64,000 nucleotides of DNA, taken from NCBI GenBank assembly GCA_020633075.1, contig JACKEI010000001.1, positions 248,001-312,000 on the forward strand. The letters run 5' to 3'. Within the stretch, counting starts at the first letter, position 1. The number at the start of each line of letters is the position of its first letter. Source of the DNA: Sandaracinaceae bacterium (lineage in GTDB: Bacteria; Myxococcota_A; Polyangia; Polyangiales; Houyiibacteriaceae). The notes under the pieces are model-generated. The model was not told the origin of the DNA. It made no database searches and worked only from the letters and a program-made list of their open reading frames with translations. Positions 10,347 through 18,259 of this stretch are shown piece by piece. The translations under genes and the position numbers were made by a program.

Positions 10347-10985
10347 TCAGGGGATGTCGAACGTGGCGAAGGTGGCGCGCTGATCGCCCACCAGCATGAG
10401 CTGGTAGGTGCCGAGGATGCTGCCGCCGACGGAGATGCTCACGACGCCCGTGGTGGGACCCGCGTTGGCGCTGCACGCGTCGTTGGCCCAGTAGTGCACT
10501 TCCACGGTGTAGCGCCCGCTCGGGGGCCGGACGCCGCCCCAGTAGACGTTCTCGATGCGGTTGTTGGGCTGCGAGGTGTTGCAGTTGCCGCGCGCGTCCT
10601 GGTCCAGGACGCCGCCCGTCGGGGAGTTGGGCTGCCCGTAGTAGATGCGGTTGCCTTGCGGGTCGTACACGTAGAGATCGAGGTCTGCGCCCGTGTTCCA
10701 CGCCAGCGTGATCTGCACGTCGCCCGACGAGTAGCCACAGCCCTCGTCGATCTGGCCGTTGCAGTTGTCGTCGAGGCCGTTGCAGATCTCCTGGGCGCCT
10801 TGCACGCAGCTGGACTCGACGAACACGACGCCCCCCTGCTGCGGTTGCTGCTGCTGGGTCTGCACGGTGACCGTGGGCTGCGTCGTGCGAGCCGTGGTGC
10901 GCACGTAGCAACCTCCGGTCGTGAGGAAGGCCATCGCGGTGAGGAGGGTGGCGGTGGACTGGAAGGCAAAGCGATAGTCGTTCAT
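10347..10985 (-). CDS. Lipoprotein with MopE-like motif and DUF2135-like domain
   Basis: A 212-residue exported protein. Residues 1-26 are a signal sequence with lipobox TTGGC. A Thr/Gln-rich linker follows (TTQPTVTVQTQQQQPQQ). Then comes the metal-binding-type motif CNGLDDNCNGQIDEGC near residues 70-85, known from MopE and many myxobacterial surface proteins. The C-terminal half (ITLAWNTGADLDLYVYDPQG, YWGGVRPPSGRYTVEVHYW) matches the DUF2135/YfaP type, a small beta domain of extracytoplasmic proteins. Start ATG 10985 has AGGAG six bases upstream, which favours it over the ATG at 11042. It is followed at 8 bp by the propeller lipoprotein, so the two probably form an operon and may act together at the cell surface. 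Confidence 0.78.
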   Translation of the reverse strand: MNDYRFAFQSTATLLTAMAFLTTGGCYVRTTARTTQPTVTVQTQQQQPQQGGVVFVESSCVQGAQEICNGLDDNCNGQIDEGCGYSSGDVQITLAWNTGADLDLYVYDPQGNRIYYGQPNSPTGGVLDQDARGNCNTSQPNNRIENVYWGGVRPPSGRYTVEVHYWANDACSANAGPTTGVVSISVGGSILGTYQLMLVGDQRATFATFDIP

Positions 10986-11059
10986 CGGGGCTCCTGTCTG
11001 CGCGAGGGCGTCAGCGCTCTCGTACGCTGTTTCTCGCGCCACCTTCCCCTACATTCGGG

Positions 11060-11764
11060 TCACTTGTCGAGTGGCAGCAACGCATCTGGGATGGCCAGGC
11101 GGCGAAAGGGAGCCAGCAGGTCGTCGGGCAGCGGCGCGGTGATGTTCAGGCGGGTTGCGTGGACCGGGTGCGAGAAGGTGATCTCCGACGCGTGCAGGGC
11201 CATCCGCGCGATCCCGCAGTCCGCCTGGCAGCGCGCGTTGAAGCGCCCCCGCCCGTGCTCCCGGTCCAGCACGATGGGGTGCCGCAGGTGCTTGAAGTGC
11301 CGCCGCACCTGGTGCAGCCGGCCGGTCAGCGGGCGTGCTTCGACCAGCGCGTAGTGCTCGAGCTGGTGCACCACCCGGTAGAGGGTCTGCGCGGGGACGC
11401 GCTCGCCGTCCTCGGTGCGCGGGATGGCGTAGTCCACCAACCCCTCCGCGGGGTCCGGGCGCCCCCTCACCAGCGCCAAGTAGCGCTTCTCCACGCCGCC
11501 GCTCTCGAACTCGGTGTTGAGTGTGCGCAGGGCCGCCGGGTGCAGCCCAAAGAGCAGCGCGCCGCTCGTGCCCCGATCGAGCCGGTGGGCCGGGTACACG
11601 TCGCGTCCCAGCTGGTTGCGCACGAGCGACATCACCACGACGCGGTCCTGGGCCCAGCCGCGGTGCACGATGAGGCCGGAGGGCTTGTTGACGACCACGA
11701 CGTCGTCGTCTTGGTACAGGACGGCAATCGGCGCGGGCGCGCTCGGAGCGGGTGGGGCGCTCAT
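11060..11764 (-). CDS. truC: tRNA pseudouridine(65) synthase TruC-like
   Basis: A 234-residue RluA-superfamily enzyme. The order of motifs follows Escherichia coli TruC closely: NKPSGLIVHRGW, VVMSLVRNQLGRDVYPAHRLDRGTSGALLFGL broken here as two blocks around catalytic Asp63, TGRLHQVRRHFKHLRHPIV, and a tail with LHASEITFSHP. TruC converts uridine 65 in the acceptor stem of certain tRNAs to pseudouridine. ATG 11764 fits the family N-terminus; upstream in-frame sequence runs into the divergent thrE-like gene and is unlikely to be coding. The subfamily assignment is good but rests on eye alignment only. Confidence 0.82.
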   Translation of the reverse strand: MSAPPAPSAPAPIAVLYQDDDVVVVNKPSGLIVHRGWAQDRVVVMSLVRNQLGRDVYPAHRLDRGTSGALLFGLHPAALRTLNTEFESGGVEKRYLALVRGRPDPAEGLVDYAIPRTEDGERVPAQTLYRVVHQLEHYALVEARPLTGRLHQVRRHFKHLRHPIVLDREHGRGRFNARCQADCGIARMALHASEITFSHPVHATRLNITAPLPDDLLAPFRRLAIPDALLPLDK

Positions 11765-11836
11765 GCCGCTGACATGCGCCACACGGCGCCCGCTGTCGAG
11801 GCGTGGGCGAACCGGGGCCTCTCTGTGTCGAGCTGC

Positions 11837-11842
11837 TAGACT
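11837..11842 (+). promoter_or_regulatory. TANNNT -10-like element
   Basis: TAGACT, 9 nt before the ATG at 11852, with no Shine-Dalgarno sequence in between. Interpreted as the -10 box of a leaderless transcript. Confidence 0.4.
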
Positions 11843-11851
11843 CGCCGCCAG

Positions 11852-13075
11852 ATGGGCAGCGCCAACGAGAACGAAGCGTTTGTGATCGCGGTGGCCCGGG
11901 CTCTGCACGCCTATGGTCAGCCAGCCCACCGGCTCGAGGCGCTGCTGGAGGCGTTGAGCGAGCCCCTCGGGACGCGCGGGCAGTACTTCTGTACGCCCAC
12001 CGCCGTGTTCATCGCCTTCGGGGACCCGCCCTCGCAGCGGACGTACCTGGTGCGCAGCGAGGCTGGCGAGCAGGACCTCTCCAAACTCGCTGATCTCGAC
12101 GCGCTCGTGAGCGCCGTCGGGCGCGGAGAGCTGGACGCGACCGCCGGCTCCGAGAAGGTCTCTGCCATCGTCGGGCGCCCGTCGCAGGGGTCTCTGGTCT
12201 TGCGCGTGCTGGTGCATCCGCTGGTGGCCGCACCGGCCGCCCTCTTGCTGGGCGGGGGGCCCTTGGAGGCGACGGTCGCGGGAGGCATCGGGCTCCTGGT
12301 GGGCCTGCTCGAGTGGGCGGCGGGTCGCGCGGAGCCCATCGCGCGCCTCTACCTGCTCCTGGGCAGCGTCGTGGCGTCGGTCACGGCCGCGCTGGCCGGC
12401 ATGTTCATGCCGGACCTGGCCATCCAGCTCGCCACGGTGGCGGGCATCTACATGCTCATGCCCGGCCTCTCGCTGACCACGGCCATCAACGAGGTCGCCA
12501 CGGGGCACCTCGTGTCCGGCACGGCGCGCTTCGCCGGCGCGCTGGTGTCGTTCCTGTCCATTGCGGTCGGGGTCAGCCTGGGAGGTGCGCTGATCGCCAG
12601 CTTGAGCCGCGGCGCCGCGCTGCCCGCCGCGCTCCCACCGCGCGCAGCCTTCTGGCCCTTCGTCGGGCTGCTCGTGGCCCTGCCCGCCGTGATGGTCCTG
12701 CTCCGCGCCCAGCTGCGCGACGCGCTGCCCACCTTCCTGGTGGCAACCTGTGCCTTCTCGGCCGGGCAGCTGAGCACGCCCCTCTTCGGCGACGCGCTCG
12801 GGCCCTCGCTCGCGGCCACGGTGTCCGCGCTGGTGCTCGGTCTGGGCAGCAACGCGTTCGCGCGCATCACCGACCGACCCGCCGCGCTGGTGATGGTCCC
12901 CGGCATCTTGTTGCTCGTGCCCGGCACGATGGGCTTCCGCAGCGTGACCTCGTTCCTGCGGCGCGACGTGATCGCCGCGGTAGACACCGCCTTCGCGGTC
13001 GGGCTGGTGGCCGGCGCGTTGGTCACCGGCCTGCTCGTGGCGAACCTGATCCTGCCTCCACGAAAGGCCCTCTGA
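11852..13075 (+). CDS. Threonine/serine exporter, ThrE type
   Basis: A 407-residue inner-membrane protein combining both ThrE modules. A cytoplasmic N-terminal domain spans residues 1-115 (VARALHAYGQPAHRLEALLEAL, FCTPTAVFIAF). About ten hydrophobic helices follow, with GIYMLMPGLSLTTAINEVA and the second-half repeat VPGILLLVPGTMGFRSV. The length agrees with single-chain ThrE of Corynebacterium, which exports threonine and serine; other bacteria split it into two subunits. The gene stands alone, divergent from truC (87 bp apart). Substrate specificity is inferred from the family. A TAGACT element nine bases upstream suggests leaderless transcription. Confidence 0.84.
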   Translation: MGSANENEAFVIAVARALHAYGQPAHRLEALLEALSEPLGTRGQYFCTPTAVFIAFGDPPSQRTYLVRSEAGEQDLSKLADLDALVSAVGRGELDATAGSEKVSAIVGRPSQGSLVLRVLVHPLVAAPAALLLGGGPLEATVAGGIGLLVGLLEWAAGRAEPIARLYLLLGSVVASVTAALAGMFMPDLAIQLATVAGIYMLMPGLSLTTAINEVATGHLVSGTARFAGALVSFLSIAVGVSLGGALIASLSRGAALPAALPPRAAFWPFVGLLVALPAVMVLLRAQLRDALPTFLVATCAFSAGQLSTPLFGDALGPSLAATVSALVLGLGSNAFARITDRPAALVMVPGILLLVPGTMGFRSVTSFLRRDVIAAVDTAFAVGLVAGALVTGLLVANLILPPRKAL

Positions 13076-13158
13076 CGGAGCTGCTCGCTCACCCCGAGGG
13101 AAGAGCGGGCCGCCAGAGCCCGTACACTCGTGCGACGGCCTCGCGTCGTTCGAAGACC

Positions 13159-13830
13159 ATGCGCCACCCCTCGCGAACGCCGCTCGCCGTGCTGCTGTCC
13201 ATCAGCCTCGCGCTGTCCACCGTGGGCTGCGGGGCAGGGCTCACGCGCGCGCAGCGGCAGCAGTGCGCCACGCTGCGCGGACAGACCGCGGGCCGCGCCG
13301 TGGCCGGCATCATCGGGTCCGTGGTCGTCTTGGGGGTGCTCGTCATCGCGTCTGCGGCGCTCGGCCGGGCGCCCAACTTCGGAAACCTCGGTCGCGGGGG
13401 GCGCACGCGCCGGGCCAACCAGAGGGCCGCGCGGCTCGCAGCGTGCCGGGCCCCTGCGACCCCAGAAGACCCCGAGGTGCTGCTCGCGTACGACCCCAAC
13501 GGGCCCGCTCCGGGGGAGTTCGCCCCGACGGACATCCCCATCGGCCCCGAAGAGGGTGGACCCCCATCCGTCAGCGAGCTGGACGCGGTCTTCGCCCAGA
13601 ACGAGGAGCGCGTGCGGGCGTGCGCGCCCACCGCGAACCGCGTGCTGTACATCGACGCGCGCGTGCGCGGCGACACGGGCGCCATCAGCGGCCTGGTGTT
13701 GGGCGGCGAGGGCTCCTACGGAGTCAGCGTGCGCTGCGTCACCGACGCCCTGTCGACGCTGCGCGTGCGGCCCTTCGACGGCGTCGTGGACGTGCGCTGG
13801 GCCGTCGACCTGCGTCGGAGCAGCCCGTGA
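13159..13830 (+). CDS. Lipoprotein with AgmX/PglI-like C-terminal domain
   Basis: A 223-residue exported protein. Residues 1-21 are a signal peptide ending in a lipobox (STVGC). A second hydrophobic helix lies at about residues 50-70 (IIGSVVVLGVLVIASAAL), followed by an Arg-rich stretch. The last 90 residues (ELDAVFAQNEERVRACAP, IDARVRGDTGAISGLVLGG, CVTDALSTLRVRPF) follow the TonB-C-like/AgmX-PglI pattern with two conserved Cys, common in myxobacterial gliding and envelope proteins. Function is unknown; a role in an envelope complex is plausible. ATG 13159 is chosen because the signal peptide starts there. It lies 83 bp after thrE on the same strand. Confidence 0.7.
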   Translation: MRHPSRTPLAVLLSISLALSTVGCGAGLTRAQRQQCATLRGQTAGRAVAGIIGSVVVLGVLVIASAALGRAPNFGNLGRGGRTRRANQRAARLAACRAPATPEDPEVLLAYDPNGPAPGEFAPTDIPIGPEEGGPPSVSELDAVFAQNEERVRACAPTANRVLYIDARVRGDTGAISGLVLGGEGSYGVSVRCVTDALSTLRVRPFDGVVDVRWAVDLRRSSP

Positions 13831-13855
13831 CGAACAGCCCGCCGCGTGACCGCGC

Positions 13856-14779
13856 TCAGCGGACGACGTGGGGGTCGCAGCGCGCCACGAACTCGAGCAA
13901 CGCGGCGAGCACCTCTGTGGGGGCCTCGACCTGCGGGTAGTGCCCGACCGGTAGACGCACGGCGTCCAGCCCCGGACGCAGCTGCTCCAGGCGGTGCACC
14001 AGGTGCCCCCCGCTCACCGGGTCGTGCACGCCGTTGATCAGTCGCAGCGGGACCTCCGTGGTCAGCAGCGCCCCGACCCAGCGCTCACGCTGCGCCCGCC
14101 GCTCTTCCATGTACGCGATGAGCTCGGCCAGGGCGCGCTTGCCGCCGCCTCGCTCCACCAGGGCGTAGAAGCTCTTCAGCTCGTCGCGGGTGGGCTGCGT
14201 GTGCGGGCCGAACACGCGCGCCAGCGAGCGCGAGAAGCGACCGGGCCCGGAGAGGCGCGAGACCAGTGGCCCGATGGGCGAGGCCAGCACGCGCTGAATG
14301 GGACGCGGGCGATGCATCTCTGGCAGCAGCCCACCGTTGAGCAGCGTGATGGACCGCCAGCGCGGCGTGCGTCCCTCCGCGTGCCGCGCCAGCAGCTCCT
14401 GGCCGACGCTGACGCCGTAGTCGTGGCACAGCAGGTGCGCCTCCTGGATGCCGAGCTCGGCCAGCAGCGCGAGGTGCAGCTCCGCCTGCTCCACGATGCT
14501 GTAGGCGTGCCCCTTGGGCTTGTCCGTGAAGCCGAAGCCCAGCATGTCGGGGGCCACCACGTCGAAGCGCTGCACGAGCTCCGGCCAGAGCTTGTGCCAG
14601 TCCCAGCTCGCGGTGGGGTAGCCGTGCACGCAGACCAGCGCGGGCCCAGCGCCTTCCCGGCGGTAGAACACACGGTGCCCACGGAACGTGGTGTAGGTGC
14701 CGCCCCGCTCCCAGGCGTCCAGCTGCGTCAGGTCCGGCCCCGCCGCTGTCGCGCCCGCGCGCGGCTCAGTCGTCGTCAT
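13856..14779 (-). CDS. MEST/PEG1-like alpha/beta-hydrolase
   Basis: A 307-residue alpha/beta-hydrolase. It has oxyanion motif HGYPTASWDWHKLWPEL at residues 52-68, DMLGFGFTDKPKGHAYSIVEQA, nucleophile elbow HDYGVSVGQELL with Asp120 rather than Ser, LLNGGLLPEMHRPRP, VFGPHTQPTRDEL, ERRAQRERWVGAL and catalytic His280 (GHYPQVEAP). This order resembles the vertebrate MEST/PEG1 protein more than classical haloalkane dehalogenases, although the Asp nucleophile links it to the dehalogenase/epoxide-hydrolase branch. The substrate is unknown. The start overlaps the stop of the purine-nucleotidase gene by 14 bp, so the two are translated from one mRNA. Confidence 0.78.
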   Translation of the reverse strand: MTTTEPRAGATAAGPDLTQLDAWERGGTYTTFRGHRVFYRREGAGPALVCVHGYPTASWDWHKLWPELVQRFDVVAPDMLGFGFTDKPKGHAYSIVEQAELHLALLAELGIQEAHLLCHDYGVSVGQELLARHAEGRTPRWRSITLLNGGLLPEMHRPRPIQRVLASPIGPLVSRLSGPGRFSRSLARVFGPHTQPTRDELKSFYALVERGGGKRALAELIAYMEERRAQRERWVGALLTTEVPLRLINGVHDPVSGGHLVHRLEQLRPGLDAVRLPVGHYPQVEAPTEVLAALLEFVARCDPHVVR

Positions 14780-16193
14780 GGGGCATGCTCGTGCCCCCCG
14801 AGCGCAGGTACTCGAAGGGCGTCACGTGGAGCAGGTTGGACGCGCGAGAGGTGTAGACGTCGGCGCTCTGCTCGATTTGGCGCGCCAGCAAGCTGCGCGT
14901 GGTGCCGGTGCGCAGCAGAGGACCCCAGTGCGGGTTCACCAGCTCGCCTGCGGCTCGGGCCAGCGGAGCGATGCGCTGGTCCAGGGCCACCAGCTGCTCA
15001 CGCAGCGCCTGCACCTCGGCGCGGATCTCGCCGGGGCTGGCGGCGACCTGCGGACCGTAGCCCTTGGTCTTGCGCTGCAGCGCGAGCCGCATGCTGGAGT
15101 AGCGGTACTCGAGCGCGGTCTTCTCACTCATCAGCTTCACCAGCTCGCTCTCGCTACCCGCGAAGGTCCCGAGCGCGGCCAGCTCGCCTTCCAGTTCACG
15201 CAGCACCAGCATGGTGCGCCAGCGCTGCAGGGTCTTGCTGACCTCCACGTCGCTGAAGATGTGGTCGCCCACGTACAGGATCTGCGAGCCGGACAGCCCC
15301 AGGTGGGCCTCGATGCGCGAGGCGTTCCCGCCGAGGTACGCGCCCCCCGGTGTGAGCGCACCGTTCGCGGGTCGCAGCAGGCCGTCGTCGCTCACGATCT
15401 CGAAGATGTCGTTGCGCTGCTCGAAGAAGGCCGGCTTGCGCGCCGACACCACCACCAGGTCGAAGAGGTCGCGCCAGGTGCCGTCGTCCACGTACGGGTC
15501 GAAGACGTAGCGCATGATGGCGGACGTGTAGGACCACTCGGAGTTGGTGATCACGAGCAGCTTCTTGCCCGCCGCGCGCAGGTCCATGAGCGCCAGCGGC
15601 AGGTCCGGGTCCACGTCGATGTAGCGCTCGGGCGCCGCGATGATCTCCGCCTTGAGGGTGCCTTCCATGTGCGTCGCGTCGAGCTCGCGGCGCACGAGCC
15701 GGTGCAGGTCCGCGTAGCCCATGGGGCGCGGCAGCTTGCCCGCGTCCAGCAGGTCCACCAGCTGCATGAAGAGGCACGCCTCCGAGAGGGCGAAGAGGGT
15801 GTGCAGGAAGTACCAGCGGTGGTGGTCGCTGACGTCCACCAGCACCCGCGAGTAGGTCTTGCGCTGCTCGGAGAACTCCAGGCGCTTGGTGCCGTGCGAG
15901 GCGCGCGTCACGTAGCCGAAGCGGTTGGCCTTCACCACGTTGCCGTGCTCGAGGTCCACCACCAGGCCCAGCTGTGCCTTCTGCGGGTCGAACTCGAGGT
16001 CCGCCACGGGCCAGCCCATGTCCAGCAGGCGCTGCCGCACGTGGTTGTACGCCGCGCGCTCCCAGGCCTCGTGCCGGTAGTGCACCAGCGTGTAGTCCAT
16101 GTCGAAGCCGATGGCCTCGATGCTGCGGAGGTTCAGTGTGCGGTTGACGAAGATGCGGCGGGTGGCTGGAGTGGGAGGCAGCTCGAGGACCAT
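14766..16193 (-). CDS. HAD-superfamily purine 5'-nucleotidase (HAD-IG type)
   Basis: A 475-residue cytosolic phosphatase of the IMP/GMP-specific 5'-nucleotidase family. HAD motif I is GFDMDYTLVHY with nucleophile Asp31 and acid/base Asp33; motif II is LLVITNSEWSYT; motif III Lys and motif IV (ILYVGDHIFSDVEVSK) lie downstream. The family dephosphorylates purine nucleoside monophosphates; length and motif order match. A 150-residue helical tail (RYSSMRLALQRKTKGYG and beyond) is usual for it. ATG 16193 is preferred because longer starts run into the upstream gene, whose stop is 17 bp away. Three minus-strand genes from 17416 to 13856 appear to form one operon. Confidence 0.85.
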   Translation of the reverse strand: MVLELPPTPATRRIFVNRTLNLRSIEAIGFDMDYTLVHYRHEAWERAAYNHVRQRLLDMGWPVADLEFDPQKAQLGLVVDLEHGNVVKANRFGYVTRASHGTKRLEFSEQRKTYSRVLVDVSDHHRWYFLHTLFALSEACLFMQLVDLLDAGKLPRPMGYADLHRLVRRELDATHMEGTLKAEIIAAPERYIDVDPDLPLALMDLRAAGKKLLVITNSEWSYTSAIMRYVFDPYVDDGTWRDLFDLVVVSARKPAFFEQRNDIFEIVSDDGLLRPANGALTPGGAYLGGNASRIEAHLGLSGSQILYVGDHIFSDVEVSKTLQRWRTMLVLRELEGELAALGTFAGSESELVKLMSEKTALEYRYSSMRLALQRKTKGYGPQVAASPGEIRAEVQALREQLVALDQRIAPLARAAGELVNPHWGPLLRTGTTRSLLARQIEQSADVYTSRASNLLHVTPFEYLRSGGTSMPHDDD

Positions 16194-16210
16194 GCCGCTG
16201 TCTACCACGA

Positions 16211-17416
16211 TCAGAGGAAGCTGCGCCCTTGCCCGCGATAGGTCGGCACCTCGTCCACCACCTGCCCACGCTCGAGCAGCACCAGGTTGTTGAAGTGCTC
16301 GCACAGCTCACCGGCCTTGGCGTGCCGGAAGAACACGGGGTCGCCCGGCGACAGGGACACGCCCGCGTCCAGCTGCAGCGGCGTCTGCACCTCCCCGGCG
16401 CCCTCCGTGGGCAGGAGGCGCAGGCCCTCGGGATACATGGGCACAGGCAGCTTCTCCGGGCCCGCAGAGCCCGACGCGACGTAGCCGCCACCGTGGCAGG
16501 TCACGAAGCCCGGCGCGGGGCGGCGCACCACAGGGAGCACGAAGCCCGCCGCGGGCGCGTGCTGGAAGTGCGAGAAGTTGTCGAAGAGGGTGGGGCTGTA
16601 GAGGCCCGACCCCGCCGTCACCTCGCTCACGCTGCGGTCGCGTGCGGTGGCCTCCAAGCTGCCCGTGCCGCCGCCGTTCACGAAGCGCAGCGTGTGACCC
16701 GCCTGGTGCAGGGCTGCCACGGTGTCCGCGCGGCGCTTCTGGAGGTCCACGTTGGACGCGCGCTTGAGCACGCGGATGGCCGCGTTCATGGCCCGCTGGT
16801 TCGGGACGGCGTCCTGCAGCCCGGCTACCTGCGCCTCGTAGCCCATGACGCCATCCAGACGCAGGGCGTCGTGCTCGGCGATCAAGCTCGCCAGCTCCAG
16901 CGCGGCGCGCGGTGAGTGTAGGGGCGAGCGGCGCACGCCGAAGTGCAAGCCCGGCAGGCGCAGCGACATGTCCAGGTCGAGCGCGACCGAGAGGGTCTGC
17001 CCGTAGTCCTCGGCCAGGCGGCCCAGCAGCCGCACGTGGGCGGGGTCATCCACCATGAGCGTGATGTCGGCGCCCCCCTCGCACGCCTCGAGGCACGCGC
17101 GGATGTCGGCAGGCTCCAGCGTGGGATAGGCCACCAGCAGGTGGGTCGGCCGGCTGAGCGCGCGCGAGAGCCAGGCGGCCTCGGCGGCGCTGTAGCACAT
17201 GAGCCCCGCGTAGCCGTCTCGCGCGAGGAGGCGCTCCATCAGGGTGACGCAGCGGATGGACTTGGTCGCCGGCCGGATGGGCAGCATCCGCCCGGTGCCC
17301 GCCCGCACCCGCTGCACCAGGTCCGCGGCGTTCTGGTCGAAGCGCGCGAGGTCGACGTACGCGAGCGGCAGGCGCAGGTTGCGGAGGGCAGCGGCGTAGG
17401 CGGGGAAGGGCGACAT
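16211..17416 (-). CDS. PLP-dependent alanine-racemase-fold enzyme, D-threonine aldolase-like
   Basis: A 401-residue fold-type III PLP enzyme of the group called amino acid deaminase/aldolase (COG3616-like). The N-terminal barrel begins LPLAYVDLARFDQNAADL and carries the probable PLP lysine in IRPATKSIRC (Lys52). GVMGYEAQVAGL and VNGGGTGSLEAT follow as phosphate-binding loops. The C-terminal domain has GFVTCHGGGYVASGSAGPEK and ends with GELCEHFNNLVLL (Cys372, His374), a metal-site pattern of D-threonine aldolases. It probably acts on D-hydroxyamino acids. ATG 17416 has TACCCT six bases upstream and no Shine-Dalgarno sequence. It is the first gene of the operon with the nucleotidase and hydrolase. 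Confidence 0.8.
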   Translation of the reverse strand: MSPFPAYAAALRNLRLPLAYVDLARFDQNAADLVQRVRAGTGRMLPIRPATKSIRCVTLMERLLARDGYAGLMCYSAAEAAWLSRALSRPTHLLVAYPTLEPADIRACLEACEGGADITLMVDDPAHVRLLGRLAEDYGQTLSVALDLDMSLRLPGLHFGVRRSPLHSPRAALELASLIAEHDALRLDGVMGYEAQVAGLQDAVPNQRAMNAAIRVLKRASNVDLQKRRADTVAALHQAGHTLRFVNGGGTGSLEATARDRSVSEVTAGSGLYSPTLFDNFSHFQHAPAAGFVLPVVRRPAPGFVTCHGGGYVASGSAGPEKLPVPMYPEGLRLLPTEGAGEVQTPLQLDAGVSLSPGDPVFFRHAKAGELCEHFNNLVLLERGQVVDEVPTYRGQGRSFL

Positions 17417-17422
17417 CGGGGC

Positions 17423-17428
17423 AGGGTA
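17423..17428 (-). promoter_or_regulatory. TANNNT -10-like element
   Basis: TACCCT on the minus strand, 6 nt before the ATG at 17416, with no ribosome-binding site between. Same arrangement as at several other transcription-unit starts in this window. Confidence 0.4.
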
Positions 17429-17468
17429 CCCCACTTGCAGGCGCGCACGCGCGGTCCACACTCGGCCC

Positions 17469-18059
17469 ATGCACGACCCCGACGACGACCTCCCCGAGGC
17501 CAGCCCCGCCGCTCTCGACACGCCGGACGCGCGCGATGCGGCGCGCTGGGAGGCCTGCGAAGAGGGGGTGGAGCTGCTGCACGAGGGCGAGATCGACGAA
17601 GCCATCGCGGCCTTCGAGGAGGTCGCGCTGCAAGACCCCCAGAACCCCTACGCCTTCCACTTCCTGGGGGCGGCGCACTTCGAGCGCGAGGCGTGGGACA
17701 AGGCCCTGGCCGGCTACCTGAGGGCGCTGCAGCTCGCGCCGCAGTACCTCGGGGCGCGCGTGGGTGCGGGGCAGACGCTGCGCATGATGGGCCAGCCAGA
17801 GCGGGCCATTCGAATGGGCAAGCAGGCGCTCGCGCTGCGGCGCGACGACCCGGACGCGCTCTTCCTGTTGGGCCTCTGCTACTACCAGCTGGGTGAGCGC
17901 AAGCCCGCCTACGGCTTCCTGCAGCGCTTCTTGGCCACCAGCCCCGAGGTGGAGGTGCGCCTGGAGGTGGAGGGGCTCCTGAACATCATCCGCGGCGAGG
18001 TCTTCCCCGGCGACGACGACTCGGACGGCGACTACGGGGACCCTGACGACGACAACTGA
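17469..18059 (+). CDS. Small acidic TPR protein
   Basis: A 196-residue soluble protein with about four tetratricopeptide-like repeats between residues 30 and 165 (ACEEGVELLHEGEIDEAIAAF, AFHFLGAAHFEREAWDKALAGY, ARVGAGQTLRMMGQPERAIRMG and ALFLLGLCYYQLGERKPAYGFL). The N-terminus and C-terminus are very acidic (DDDSDGDYGDPDDDN at the end), which may serve a charged partner. No catalytic residues are visible. It is divergent from the PLP-enzyme operon (52 bp between starts) and followed by a 200-bp spacer before the NRPS gene. It resembles the first half of the larger TPR protein at 6742-7719, so a scaffold role is likely. Confidence 0.72.
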   Translation: MHDPDDDLPEASPAALDTPDARDAARWEACEEGVELLHEGEIDEAIAAFEEVALQDPQNPYAFHFLGAAHFEREAWDKALAGYLRALQLAPQYLGARVGAGQTLRMMGQPERAIRMGKQALALRRDDPDALFLLGLCYYQLGERKPAYGFLQRFLATSPEVEVRLEVEGLLNIIRGEVFPGDDDSDGDYGDPDDDN

Positions 18060-18259
18060 GAGCCTGCCGCGACGCCACCGTGCGCCGTTCCTCAGGGGGC
18101 GCGCGCTGCGTCTGTGCCAAGGGGGCTCGCGCAGCAGTGGTCGTCATTCCGTACAGTGAGAGTGCAGGTGTGGCGCACGCTTGCGCCTAGCGTGCTTTGG
18201 CACTAGCACTCCGGCATGCGCGAGGGGTTTGAACACCTACGCAGCCTGCGAGGGATTGG

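Noticed and set aside
10339..10911. N-terminal extension of the propeller lipoprotein
   Set aside because: It overlaps the DUF2135 lipoprotein in another frame and lacks domain features; the signal peptide with lipobox starts at 10338.
18190..18225. Possible sigma-54 promoter (TTGGCAC) before the NRPS
   Set aside because: The GG and GC dinucleotides do not have the required 10-bp spacing; no enhancer-like site is visible.
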